A stretch of DNA of 6,603 nt from CAYIBZ01 sp964361795 (GTDB lineage Bacteria; Patescibacteriota; Minisyncoccia; UBA6257; WO2-44-18): assembly GCA_964361795.1 (NCBI GenBank), contig CAYIBZ010000031.1, positions 1-6,603 of the forward strand, read 5' to 3'. The notes beneath the pieces are model-generated. The model was not told the origin of the DNA, made no database searches, and saw nothing but the letters and a program-made list of their open reading frames with translations. This document shows, piece after piece, positions 1-5,863 of the stretch. The translations under genes were made by a program, and so were the position numbers. Numbering within the stretch: the stretch's first letter is position 1; each line of letters begins with the position of its first letter.

Positions 1-54
1 GACTTAAGATCGTGTGGCCGAAAGGCCGTGTGGGTTCGAGTCCCACCCCGGGCA
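1..54 (+). tRNA. tRNA-Leu(UAA), 3' part only
   Basis: This is the 3' part of a class II tRNA whose 5' half lies left of the window. The anticodon loop is CTTAAGA at 3-9, giving anticodon TAA (5-7), which reads the leucine codon UUA and, by wobble, UUG. A long variable arm follows, with GGCC at 16-19 pairing with GGCC at 24-27 around a GAAA loop; only Leu, Ser and some Tyr tRNAs have such an arm, which agrees with the anticodon. The T arm is GTGGG (30-34), loop TTCGAGT (35-41), CCCAC (42-46). The 3' acceptor strand CCCGGGC (47-53) is followed by discriminator A54, the base expected for leucine tRNAs. CCA is not encoded (the next bases are CAA), so a CCA-adding enzyme must finish the 3' end. 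Confidence 0.93.
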
Positions 55-70
55 CAAAATAAAATGTTAT

Positions 71-76
71 TATAAT
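71..76 (+). promoter_or_regulatory. Possible -10 element overlapping the parB start
   Basis: TATAAT at 71-76 is an exact -10 consensus, but it overlaps the first ATG (75-77) of parB. No -35 hexamer is visible 16-18 bases upstream, where the tRNA acceptor strand lies, and no extended -10 TG sits at the right place. If the box is used, transcription would begin close to the second ATG (81-83) and give a leaderless or nearly leaderless mRNA. The sequence may also be chance in an AT-rich spacer, with parB transcribed by read-through from the tRNA. Confidence 0.3.
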
Positions 77-923
77 GAGTATGGAAAATCTCCCAATTCA
101 AGGCCCGGTTTTTCTGATTGAAGTTGATAGGATTTCCCCTAACCCGCAACAGCCGAGGCGGGATTTTAACGAGGAAGAATTAAAAGAATTGGCGGCGTCA
201 ATTCGAGAGTTTGGCATCCTCCAGCCGATTATTGTAACTAAAATTGAAAGGGAAACTGAACTTGGGACGGCAGTTGATTATCAATTGATTGCCGGTGAAA
301 GAAGATGGAGGGCTTCAAAAATGGCTGGCATGGAAAGAATACCGGCGATTATCAAGAATGTCAGCTTGGATCGCGACCGGCTGGAACTGGCGATTTTGGA
401 AAACGTCCAGCGCGCCAATTTAAGCCCGATAGAAGCCGCCCGCGCTTACGCTAAACTCCAAGACGAGTTTAAATTAACTCAAAGAGAGATTGCCGCTCGC
501 TTGGGAAAAAGCCGGGAGTCAGTCGCAAATACCATGCGCCTTTTAAGTTTGCCAACTCAAGTTCAGGAGGCGGTGGCCAAAGGGCAAGTCAGCGAAAGCC
601 AAGGCCGCTTGCTCTTAACCGTGGAGGATATCAATCAGCAGAATTTTCTTTTTGAGGATATTTTAAGAAATAATTTAAGCGTCAGAGAGCTGAAAACAAA
701 AATTGAAAGAAATAAACAGCAACAACGCCAACAAACAGCGGAAGCCGCCGCTCCGGAACCTGCCGTTGCCGCGGCCAACCCGGAATTGGACCAGATTAAA
801 AAAGATTTAGAAACGGCTTTAGGGACTCCGGTTAAATTGGAACAAGACGGCGCCACCGGAAAATTGACAATCACTTTTTATTCCCCGGAGGAATTAAGGG
901 GAATAGTTCAAAAACTTTTGTAA
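75..923 (+). CDS. parB: ParB/Spo0J chromosome-partitioning protein
   Basis: ParB is a CTP-dependent DNA clamp that loads at parS sites near the origin and works with the ATPase ParA and with SMC to segregate chromosomes. The 282-residue protein has the normal family layout. The N-terminal nuclease/CTPase-like domain carries NPQQPRRDF (23-31), the arginine motif GERRWRA (74-80) and ENVQRANLSPIEAA (109-122). A helix-turn-helix region follows (about 134-160), then a Gln/Ala/Pro-rich linker (211-235), then a C-terminal dimerisation segment (about 236-282) ending in the typical YSPEEL pattern. The start is uncertain: ATG at 75 and ATG at 81 (residue 3) are both possible and neither has a Shine-Dalgarno sequence. 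No parA lies in the window; the tRNA is directly upstream. I found no sequence close to the parS consensus. The 3' end overlaps convergent rsh by 16 bases. Confidence 0.95.
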   Translation: MSMENLPIQGPVFLIEVDRISPNPQQPRRDFNEEELKELAASIREFGILQPIIVTKIERETELGTAVDYQLIAGERRWRASKMAGMERIPAIIKNVSLDRDRLELAILENVQRANLSPIEAARAYAKLQDEFKLTQREIAARLGKSRESVANTMRLLSLPTQVQEAVAKGQVSESQGRLLLTVEDINQQNFLFEDILRNNLSVRELKTKIERNKQQQRQQTAEAAAPEPAVAAANPELDQIKKDLETALGTPVKLEQDGATGKLTITFYSPEELRGIVQKLL

Positions 924-2605
924 GAAATTTCTTTAATTTCTTTGATGGCTTTAAGTTTAGCGAGAAGCTTTTCCGCTTTTTCTTTGGGTAAGGGGTTGCA
1001 ATGAATTTTTATAGTTGGAAACTTACCGCCGGCGGAGGCCAATTGAGTATTGAAAGTTAAAATGTTGACATGAGATCGGGAAATTAACGAGGATATTTCG
1101 TTTAACAAGCCAGCCCGGTCATTAATCGCGAGTTTAAATTCGGTATATTGAGGACTCTTTTTGATTAAAGTGGTCGCGCCTTGACGCAAAGCCGCCCGAA
1201 TATGGTTGCGGGCGTTGCCGGTGCGAACAAAACTTAGCCAGGATTCGGATGGATTTTTATTTTTTTGAGTGATGATTTCAATCATGTCTCCGGACTTAAG
1301 CTGATAGTCCAAAGTGGCAATTTTCCCATTAATTTTGGCGCCGGAACAATGATTGCCGATTTCGGTATGGATCTGATAAGCAAAATCCACCGGCGTCGCG
1401 CCAACTGGCAAATCCATCACCTCGCCTTTCGGAGTAAGAGCTAAAATTCTGTCCTGAAAAAAGTCTATTTTTAGAGACTGCAGGAAATCTTCCGGATTGG
1501 TGAAATTTTTCTGCCAATTCCGCAATTGCTGAACCCAAGCCAATTCTTTTTTGTCGGCCAGAGAGGAAATTTTTTTCAAATAAGATTTGGTGTCTTTGCT
1601 TTGATTGTAGGCAAAGTGCGCGGCAATGCCGTTTTCGGCTTCATCGTGCATTTGCTGGGTTTTAATCTGGATTTCGGTAATTTTGTTTTCCGGGCCAAAG
1701 ACCGTGGTATGCAGACTGCGATAGCCGTTAGACTTAGGCAGAGCAATGTAATCTTTGAAACGGTGCGGCAAGGGCGGCCAAGTTTTATGGATGATTCCCA
1801 AAACCGCGTAACAAATCTCAATTGTCGGAACAATAACCCGCAAAGCGACTAAATCGTGAATGCTCTCAACATTCATGTCGTAGCGCAAAAGTTTTTTATA
1901 CAGACTGGTGTAGCGCTTAGCCCGGGAATCAATGCGAACGGCTTCAATATTATTTTTTCTCAACTCTTCTTCAAGGACCGGTTTTACGCGGTTAGCGTAG
2001 CGCTCCCGCTCTTCAAAACGTTCTTTAACATTAGTAATCAGCCATTTATACTCTTCCGGATAGATATAAGGAAAAGCTAAATCTTCCAATTCACCGCTAA
2101 GTTTTTGCATTCCCAAACGGTAGGCCAGCGGCGCGTAAAGTTCCATGGTTTCAAGAGCGATGCGTTTTTGTTTCTGCGGATGAACCGCGTAAAGAGTCTT
2201 CATATTATGAAGCCGATCCGCGAGTTTTACCAAAATCACCCGAATGTCTTGGCTAAGATATAAAATAAATTTTCGCAAATTTTCTACCTTAGCTTCTATG
2301 CCGCGGTATCGGACTTTTCCGATTTTCGTAACGCCGTCCACTAAAAATGCCACGCTCTCTCCGAACTCTTTTTGGAGTTCATCAAGATTGTAAGATGTGT
2401 CCTCCACGACATCGTGCAGTAAAGCGGCGGCGATGGTTTCGTGGTCTAATCCCCATTCCGCTATAGATTCGGCGGCCGCCAGACAATGGCTGAAATAAGG
2501 CTCGCCATTTTTGCGCTTCTGATTTTGATGAGCCTTCCTGGCAAATTCATAAGCTCGCGCGACTAATCCATATTTGTCTTGCTGGATAATTTCTTTGACA
2601 TTCAT
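908..2605 (-). CDS. rsh: RelA/SpoT homologue, bifunctional-type (p)ppGpp synthetase/hydrolase with shortened C-terminus
   Basis: This enzyme makes and destroys the alarmone (p)ppGpp, transferring pyrophosphate from ATP to GDP or GTP and removing it again. The HD hydrolase domain (about 1-180) looks intact: H40, HDVVEDT (64-70) and KLADRLHNMKT (127-137). The synthetase domain (about 200-335) shows the ATP-binding stretch RAKRYTSLYKK (228-238), then RFKDYIALPKSNGYRSLHTT (282-301) and EIQIKT with AENGIAAH (311-330). RFKD is the RxKD form associated with bifunctional Rel/SpoT rather than synthetase-only RelA, which has ExDD. A TGS domain (about 383-446) precedes the start of the helical region (SWLSFVRTGNARNHIR, 455-470), and an ACT-like domain (about 487-565) closes the protein. 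At 565 residues it is well short of the usual 700-790, because the rest of the helical region and the Cys/His-rich domain are missing. It diverges from the Qng1-like gene and converges on parB. The ATG at 2603-2605 begins right at the conserved N-terminus. Confidence 0.96.
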   Translation of the reverse strand: MNVKEIIQQDKYGLVARAYEFARKAHQNQKRKNGEPYFSHCLAAAESIAEWGLDHETIAAALLHDVVEDTSYNLDELQKEFGESVAFLVDGVTKIGKVRYRGIEAKVENLRKFILYLSQDIRVILVKLADRLHNMKTLYAVHPQKQKRIALETMELYAPLAYRLGMQKLSGELEDLAFPYIYPEEYKWLITNVKERFEERERYANRVKPVLEEELRKNNIEAVRIDSRAKRYTSLYKKLLRYDMNVESIHDLVALRVIVPTIEICYAVLGIIHKTWPPLPHRFKDYIALPKSNGYRSLHTTVFGPENKITEIQIKTQQMHDEAENGIAAHFAYNQSKDTKSYLKKISSLADKKELAWVQQLRNWQKNFTNPEDFLQSLKIDFFQDRILALTPKGEVMDLPVGATPVDFAYQIHTEIGNHCSGAKINGKIATLDYQLKSGDMIEIITQKNKNPSESWLSFVRTGNARNHIRAALRQGATTLIKKSPQYTEFKLAINDRAGLLNEISSLISRSHVNILTFNTQLASAGGKFPTIKIHCNPLPKEKAEKLLAKLKAIKEIKEISYKSF

Positions 2606-2623
2606 TTATTTTTACCCTATACT
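2595..2623 (+). promoter_or_regulatory. Strong sigma70-type promoter of the Qng1-like gene
   Basis: TTGACA (2595-2600) matches the -35 consensus exactly. A 17-base spacer separates it from TATACT (2618-2623), one mismatch from TATAAT. Transcription would start near 2630 and give a leader of roughly 36 bases before the TTG start. The -35 lies inside the first codons of the divergent rsh gene, and the -10 overlaps the candidate rsh -10 (2614-2619) by two bases, so the two promoters probably compete for RNA polymerase. Confidence 0.75.
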
Positions 2624-2642
2624 TTGGCTGGTTCTTTTTCAA
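2614..2642 (-). promoter_or_regulatory. Candidate rsh promoter
   Basis: Reading the minus strand, TTGAAA (2642-2637) is separated by exactly 17 bases from TAGGGT (2619-2614), a fair -35/-10 pair with a TAnnnT -10. Transcription would begin near 2607, only about two bases before the ATG, giving an almost leaderless message. AGGG within the same -10 lies nine bases before the ATG and could instead be a weak Shine-Dalgarno sequence if transcription begins further upstream; the two roles are mutually exclusive. Confidence 0.35.
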
Positions 2643-2652
2643 CCCTTGGAAT

Positions 2653-2658
2653 AAGGAG
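2653..2658 (+). promoter_or_regulatory. Strong Shine-Dalgarno that fixes a TTG start
   Basis: AAGGAG lies seven bases before the TTG at 2666. An in-frame TAA (2663-2665) stands immediately before that TTG, so the reading frame cannot begin earlier. The first internal ATG is codon 52, which would remove conserved N-terminal sequence. The other starts visible in this window have no comparable site. Confidence 0.85.
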
Positions 2659-2665
2659 AAATTAA

Positions 2666-3661
2666 TTGAATAAGCTGACCGCGCAGATCGTAAGATCGTG
2701 GGAAAAGATTAAAAGCCGGGTGGCTTCGATTAGAGTTAATGACGAGGCTTTGAGAAAAACTGCCGCCGATCTGGCTAATCAGGAACTCAAAACGCCAAAT
2801 TGGCGCATTCCCGACGTAATGCCATTCAACGACCATGCTTTCGTCTCGCAAAGTTTTTACCTGGCCGCGATTGACTTTTGTTTCACTCACATGGATGGCG
2901 TAACCCGATACCAATACCGGGAAAACGGCCCTCGCGGATCAATGGCCGCGGCGCAATGTTTCTATGACCATTTTGGCGAAACGGAAGCGGACCCGGACGA
3001 AATCCTGTACATTACTAGGTCATTGACCAGTTGTGATAAATTTTTCCGAGGCGTCACTGGCATTCCCATGCTCAAAGAACGCCGCAGAAATCTTGAAGAA
3101 GCCGCTAAAGGGATAAAAAAACAATTCAATGGCGATCCAATTAATATCGTAAAATCCGGACTGATGGGCGCTGTAATGAGCAATCTGGAAACTTTTTTCC
3201 CGATTTCGTTTGCCGCGGACATAAGCTACTATCTGCTAGACGATCAAAAAACCCTTGCTCTCCCTTTCGCTAAACGGCTTCTTTTGTGGCCATTGGTTTA
3301 TCAGGGCCGAGCATTGAATTCCGCTGGAGAATTAACGCCGTTAAAAGATTCTTATAATTTGGGCCCAATCGCCGATTCGGCCGTACCTAACGCTCTCCGG
3401 ACGCTGAAAATTTTAAAATACGATGAACAGTTAGCCGACTTGATTGATGGCCGAATGGAAATCATGGAACAAAGCAACGAAGAAATTGAAATCCGAATGG
3501 CTGCGGTTTACGCGGTTCAGCAACTATTGGATCAAGTCAACGCCTATCGGCGCGGCTTAAGAAAATCATTAATAACCATAGTGGAACTGGATTACTGGCT
3601 CTGGATGCTTGGCCGGCAAGCGGCGACACCTTACCATTTCACTCAAACTGCTAACTATTAG
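2666..3661 (+). CDS. Queuosine salvage nucleosidase-like protein (Qng1/DUF2419 family)
   Basis: Family members characterised in eukaryotes and a few bacteria hydrolyse queuosine-5'-monophosphate to queuine and ribose-5-phosphate, so that queuine can be reused for tRNA wobble-base modification. I assign the 331-residue protein by remembered family patterns along its whole length, and the length is close to human QNG1. Matching segments are the N-terminal VNDEALRKTAADLA (24-37), DFCF (70-73), FFRGVTGIPMLKERRRNL (126-143), FNGDPIN (154-160), FFPISFAADI (177-186), PFAKR (200-204), LGPIADSAVPNALRTLKIL (232-250), NEEIEIRMAAVYAV (271-284), LDYWLW (308-313) and a PYHFTQTANY end (322-331). K203 and D237 fall where the family has its conserved Lys (FYKRAQ-like) and Asp (FADYRVPQ-like). 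Aromatic positions differ: the usual FW after the DxLNF stretch reads FT, and the Tyr of FADY is Ser, so the substrate may differ. There is no signal peptide or membrane segment, so it should be cytosolic. It appears monocistronic, with its own promoter and terminator. Confidence 0.8.
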   Translation: MNKLTAQIVRSWEKIKSRVASIRVNDEALRKTAADLANQELKTPNWRIPDVMPFNDHAFVSQSFYLAAIDFCFTHMDGVTRYQYRENGPRGSMAAAQCFYDHFGETEADPDEILYITRSLTSCDKFFRGVTGIPMLKERRRNLEEAAKGIKKQFNGDPINIVKSGLMGAVMSNLETFFPISFAADISYYLLDDQKTLALPFAKRLLLWPLVYQGRALNSAGELTPLKDSYNLGPIADSAVPNALRTLKILKYDEQLADLIDGRMEIMEQSNEEIEIRMAAVYAVQQLLDQVNAYRRGLRKSLITIVELDYWLWMLGRQAATPYHFTQTANY

Positions 3662-3683
3662 ACCGTCTAAAACGGTCTTTTTT
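3660..3683 (+). terminator. Intrinsic terminator of the Qng1-like gene
   Basis: AGACCGT (3660-3666) pairs perfectly with ACGGTCT (3672-3678) around the loop CTAAA, and six T's (3678-3683) follow. The left arm starts inside the TAG stop codon (3659-3661), so the message ends right after the gene. On the minus strand no T tract follows the hairpin, so it should act in the plus direction only. Confidence 0.88.
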
Positions 3684-3706
3684 AATATTGTAAAAGTGTC
3701 TCAATC

Positions 3707-3866
3707 CATATTCCTTTTCAGAAACAGAATAATCCGCTTCCTGCGAGCGGATTTTCTTCACCCTCGGCGAGTTTTCGATCGGTGAAATAGGTTATAACGA
3801 TCGAACCAAGCAAACTCGCCTCCGGGACCTGCCTGCCGGCAAGCAGGCGTTCCGAAAAGGAATATG
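3707..3866. repeat. Fold-back element: 13-bp inverted repeat enclosing three hairpins
   Basis: CATATTCCTTTTC (3707-3719) is the exact reverse complement of GAAAAGGAATATG (3854-3866). Three nested hairpins lie between these arms. The first is AATCCGCT/AGCGGATT (3731-3738/3746-3753). The second is GGCGAGTTT plus TCGATCG (3766-3781) against CGATCGA (3798-3804) and AAACTCGCC (3812-3820), with a seven-base bulge. The third is GCCTGC/GCAGGC (3831-3836/3843-3848). A single strand could fold into a four-way junction. The element fills the gap between two convergent genes, has no convincing ORF and no obvious target-site duplication. It could be a MITE-like or REP-like repeat, a structured 3' UTR, or a small RNA. 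The sequence cannot decide between these. Confidence 0.7.
3731..3755 (+). terminator. Weak terminator-like hairpin inside the fold-back element
   Basis: An 8-bp perfect stem (AATCCGCT/AGCGGATT, 7-base loop) runs into only four T's (3752-3755). On the plus strand it could back up the stronger terminator at 3660-3683. On the minus strand the hairpin is followed by ATTCTG, with no T run, so it is a poor terminator for topA. Confidence 0.3.
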
Positions 3867-3880
3867 ACTTTCGACCCTCC

Positions 3881-5863
3881 CTACGACGAGGAAGGGGCGG
3901 GACGATTTGTCTTTGTTGGGTTTTCCCATGTGGCGTAGTCGCAATCCGGATACCGATTACAGCCCCAGAAAATTTTTCCCCGCGCTCTGCCGCGGTTAAC
4001 GTGACGCTCCACTAATTCGCCTTGACCGCATTTTGAGCATTTGATTCCGGTGGGTTTCGGCGCTTCTTTGGGAAGCGGTTTGGCATTTTTGCAATCCGGG
4101 AAACCGGAACAAGCCAAAAATTTTCCGAAACGGCCAAGTTTAATGACCATCGGCTTGCCGCATTTATCGCAAACAATGTCAGTTTTTTCTTCAACGGGTT
4201 TTTGTTTTTGGACTTCTTCATATTTGGCGGCCAGATTCTTGGCAAAAGGATGATAAAAATCACCGATCAGCTCCTGCCATTTTTCTTTGCCATGGGCGAC
4301 GTTATCCAACTGCTCTTCCATTTTGGCCGTAAAATCAATATCCACGATTTGCGGAAAATTTTCTATCAAAACTTTATTAACCAATTCTCCAATTTCCGTC
4401 GGGAAAAACCGTCCGCCTTCTTTGCGCACATAATTACGCAATTGAATGGTAGAAATGGTTGGGGCGTAAGTTGACGGACGGCCAATGCCGTGCAGTTCCA
4501 ACGCTTTAATGAGGGCGGCTTCGCTATATCGCGCCGGCGGTTCGGTAAAATGCTGTTCGGGAATGACTTTTTCTAATTTTAATTCCTCTTTTTCAGTAAA
4601 TTCCGGCAATTCTATTTCAGTTAACTTTGTCGGATAAATTTTAAGATAACCGTCAAAAGAAATTCGCTGGCCGGTAGCGCGCAAAGTATATTTGCCGGCG
4701 GCTACATCAACAGAGGTAGAGGCAATGCGGGCAGGAGGCATTTGCGATGCCATAAATCTTTGCCAAATCAGGCGATAAAGTTTTTTCTCCCCAACATCTT
4801 CCAATTCAATTTGGTCCGGAGCGTCGGGAATATGAGTTGGGCGGACGGCTTCGTGCGCCTCCTGGACAAGTTTGGATTTGGATTTGAAAACGCGCGGCGA
4901 TTCCAAGGCATAATTTTTTCCTAATTCTTTTTCCAGCCATTCTTTAGCCGCCGCCACCGATTCTTGAGATAAATTGACCGAGTCGGTGCGCATATAAGTG
5001 ATGTGGCCTTTTTCATAAAGATGCTGAGCTAGAACCATTGTCTTCTTGGACGAAAAACCCATCTTGCGGGCGGCTTCCTGCTGCATGGTGCTGGTAGTAA
5101 ACGGCGTCGGCGGATTTTTGGAAACTTCTTTGCTCTCAATAGACGCGACTTGAAAATCACTGCTCCGCAGATCCTCCGCTATCTTTTCGGCCTGTTCTTT
5201 ATTTTTGACGTCAAATTTTTCAACCGGTTTGCCGTCAATCTTAACTAAATGAAACTGGGTCAACTGATTATTCTTTGAAAGTTCCGCGATGATGCTCCAG
5301 TATTCTTCCGGTTTGAATCCGCGAATTTCATTTTCGCGATCCATAATCAAACGAACCGCTACTGATTGAACGCGGCCCGCGGAAAGCCCTCTGGCAACTT
5401 TTTTCCACAAAAATGGAGAAAGTTCGTAGCCCACCAATCTGTCTAAAATCCGGCGCGCTTGCTGGGCATGCACTAAATCTAGTTTTAGGTCTCTGGGGTT
5501 TTTTAAGGCGTTTTCAATGGCGGACTTGGTGATTTCATGAAAAACCATCCGCTTTGTTTTGTTTTCATCCAATCCTAAAGCTTGAAGCAAATGCCAAGCG
5601 ATCGCTTCTCCTTCCCGGTCTTCATCAGTAGCTAAAATAACATTCTCGCTTTCGGCGGCTTCTTTTTTAAGCTGATTAACCAGTTTGCGGGCTTTTGTTG
5701 GAATAACATACTGGGGAGCAAAATCATGTTCAACATCCACGCCCAGTTTGCTTTTTGGCAAATCGCGAACATGGCCATAGGAAGATTCCACTTTGTATTC
5801 CTTGCCTAAAAATTTTCCAATTGTTTTTGCTTTCGTTGGGCTTTCTACTATTACTAACTGCAT
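3881..5863 (-). CDS. topA: DNA topoisomerase I (type IA)
   Basis: This enzyme relaxes negatively supercoiled DNA by cutting one strand through a 5'-phosphotyrosine link. The 660-residue protein starts with the TOPRIM domain: E7 in VIVESPTKAKTIGKF (4-18), and the metal-binding DEDREGE (80-86). HEIT (109-112) and LSAGRVQSVAVRLI (160-173) follow. The catalytic tyrosine is Y290 in GHITYMRTDS (286-295), and HGIGRPSTYAPTIS (458-471) is a further conserved core stretch. Two four-cysteine zinc fingers end the protein: C565, C568, C585, C591 and C609, C612, C635, C641. E. coli TopA has 865 residues and more C-terminal modules; this one is nearer the roughly 690-residue Bacillus form. The ATG (5861-5863) lies inside the end of dprA, with a 10-base overlap and no good Shine-Dalgarno, so translation is probably coupled. 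No convincing intrinsic terminator follows on the minus strand. Confidence 0.98.
   Translation of the reverse strand: MQLVIVESPTKAKTIGKFLGKEYKVESSYGHVRDLPKSKLGVDVEHDFAPQYVIPTKARKLVNQLKKEAAESENVILATDEDREGEAIAWHLLQALGLDENKTKRMVFHEITKSAIENALKNPRDLKLDLVHAQQARRILDRLVGYELSPFLWKKVARGLSAGRVQSVAVRLIMDRENEIRGFKPEEYWSIIAELSKNNQLTQFHLVKIDGKPVEKFDVKNKEQAEKIAEDLRSSDFQVASIESKEVSKNPPTPFTTSTMQQEAARKMGFSSKKTMVLAQHLYEKGHITYMRTDSVNLSQESVAAAKEWLEKELGKNYALESPRVFKSKSKLVQEAHEAVRPTHIPDAPDQIELEDVGEKKLYRLIWQRFMASQMPPARIASTSVDVAAGKYTLRATGQRISFDGYLKIYPTKLTEIELPEFTEKEELKLEKVIPEQHFTEPPARYSEAALIKALELHGIGRPSTYAPTISTIQLRNYVRKEGGRFFPTEIGELVNKVLIENFPQIVDIDFTAKMEEQLDNVAHGKEKWQELIGDFYHPFAKNLAAKYEEVQKQKPVEEKTDIVCDKCGKPMVIKLGRFGKFLACSGFPDCKNAKPLPKEAPKPTGIKCSKCGQGELVERHVNRGRARGKIFWGCNRYPDCDYATWENPTKTNRPAPSSS

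Noticed and set aside
922..933. Perfect 12-bp palindrome AAGAAATTTCTT just after parB as a terminator
   Set aside because: It is AT-only apart from two G/C pairs, has no loop and no T run, and encodes the repetitive Lys/Glu/Ile tail of Rsh.
1526..1852. 108-codon plus-strand ORF opposite rsh
   Set aside because: It is a shadow of the conserved synthetase/TGS coding region, with no start signal and no family resemblance.
2639..2914. 91-codon minus-strand ORF across the start of the Qng1-like gene
   Set aside because: It is antisense to a well-supported gene, shows no recognisable motif and covers both the promoter gap and the Shine-Dalgarno site.
3707..3866. CRISPR array or classical insertion sequence between topA and the Qng1-like gene
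   Set aside because: There are no regularly spaced direct repeats, no transposase ORF and no target-site duplication; only inverted complementarity is present.
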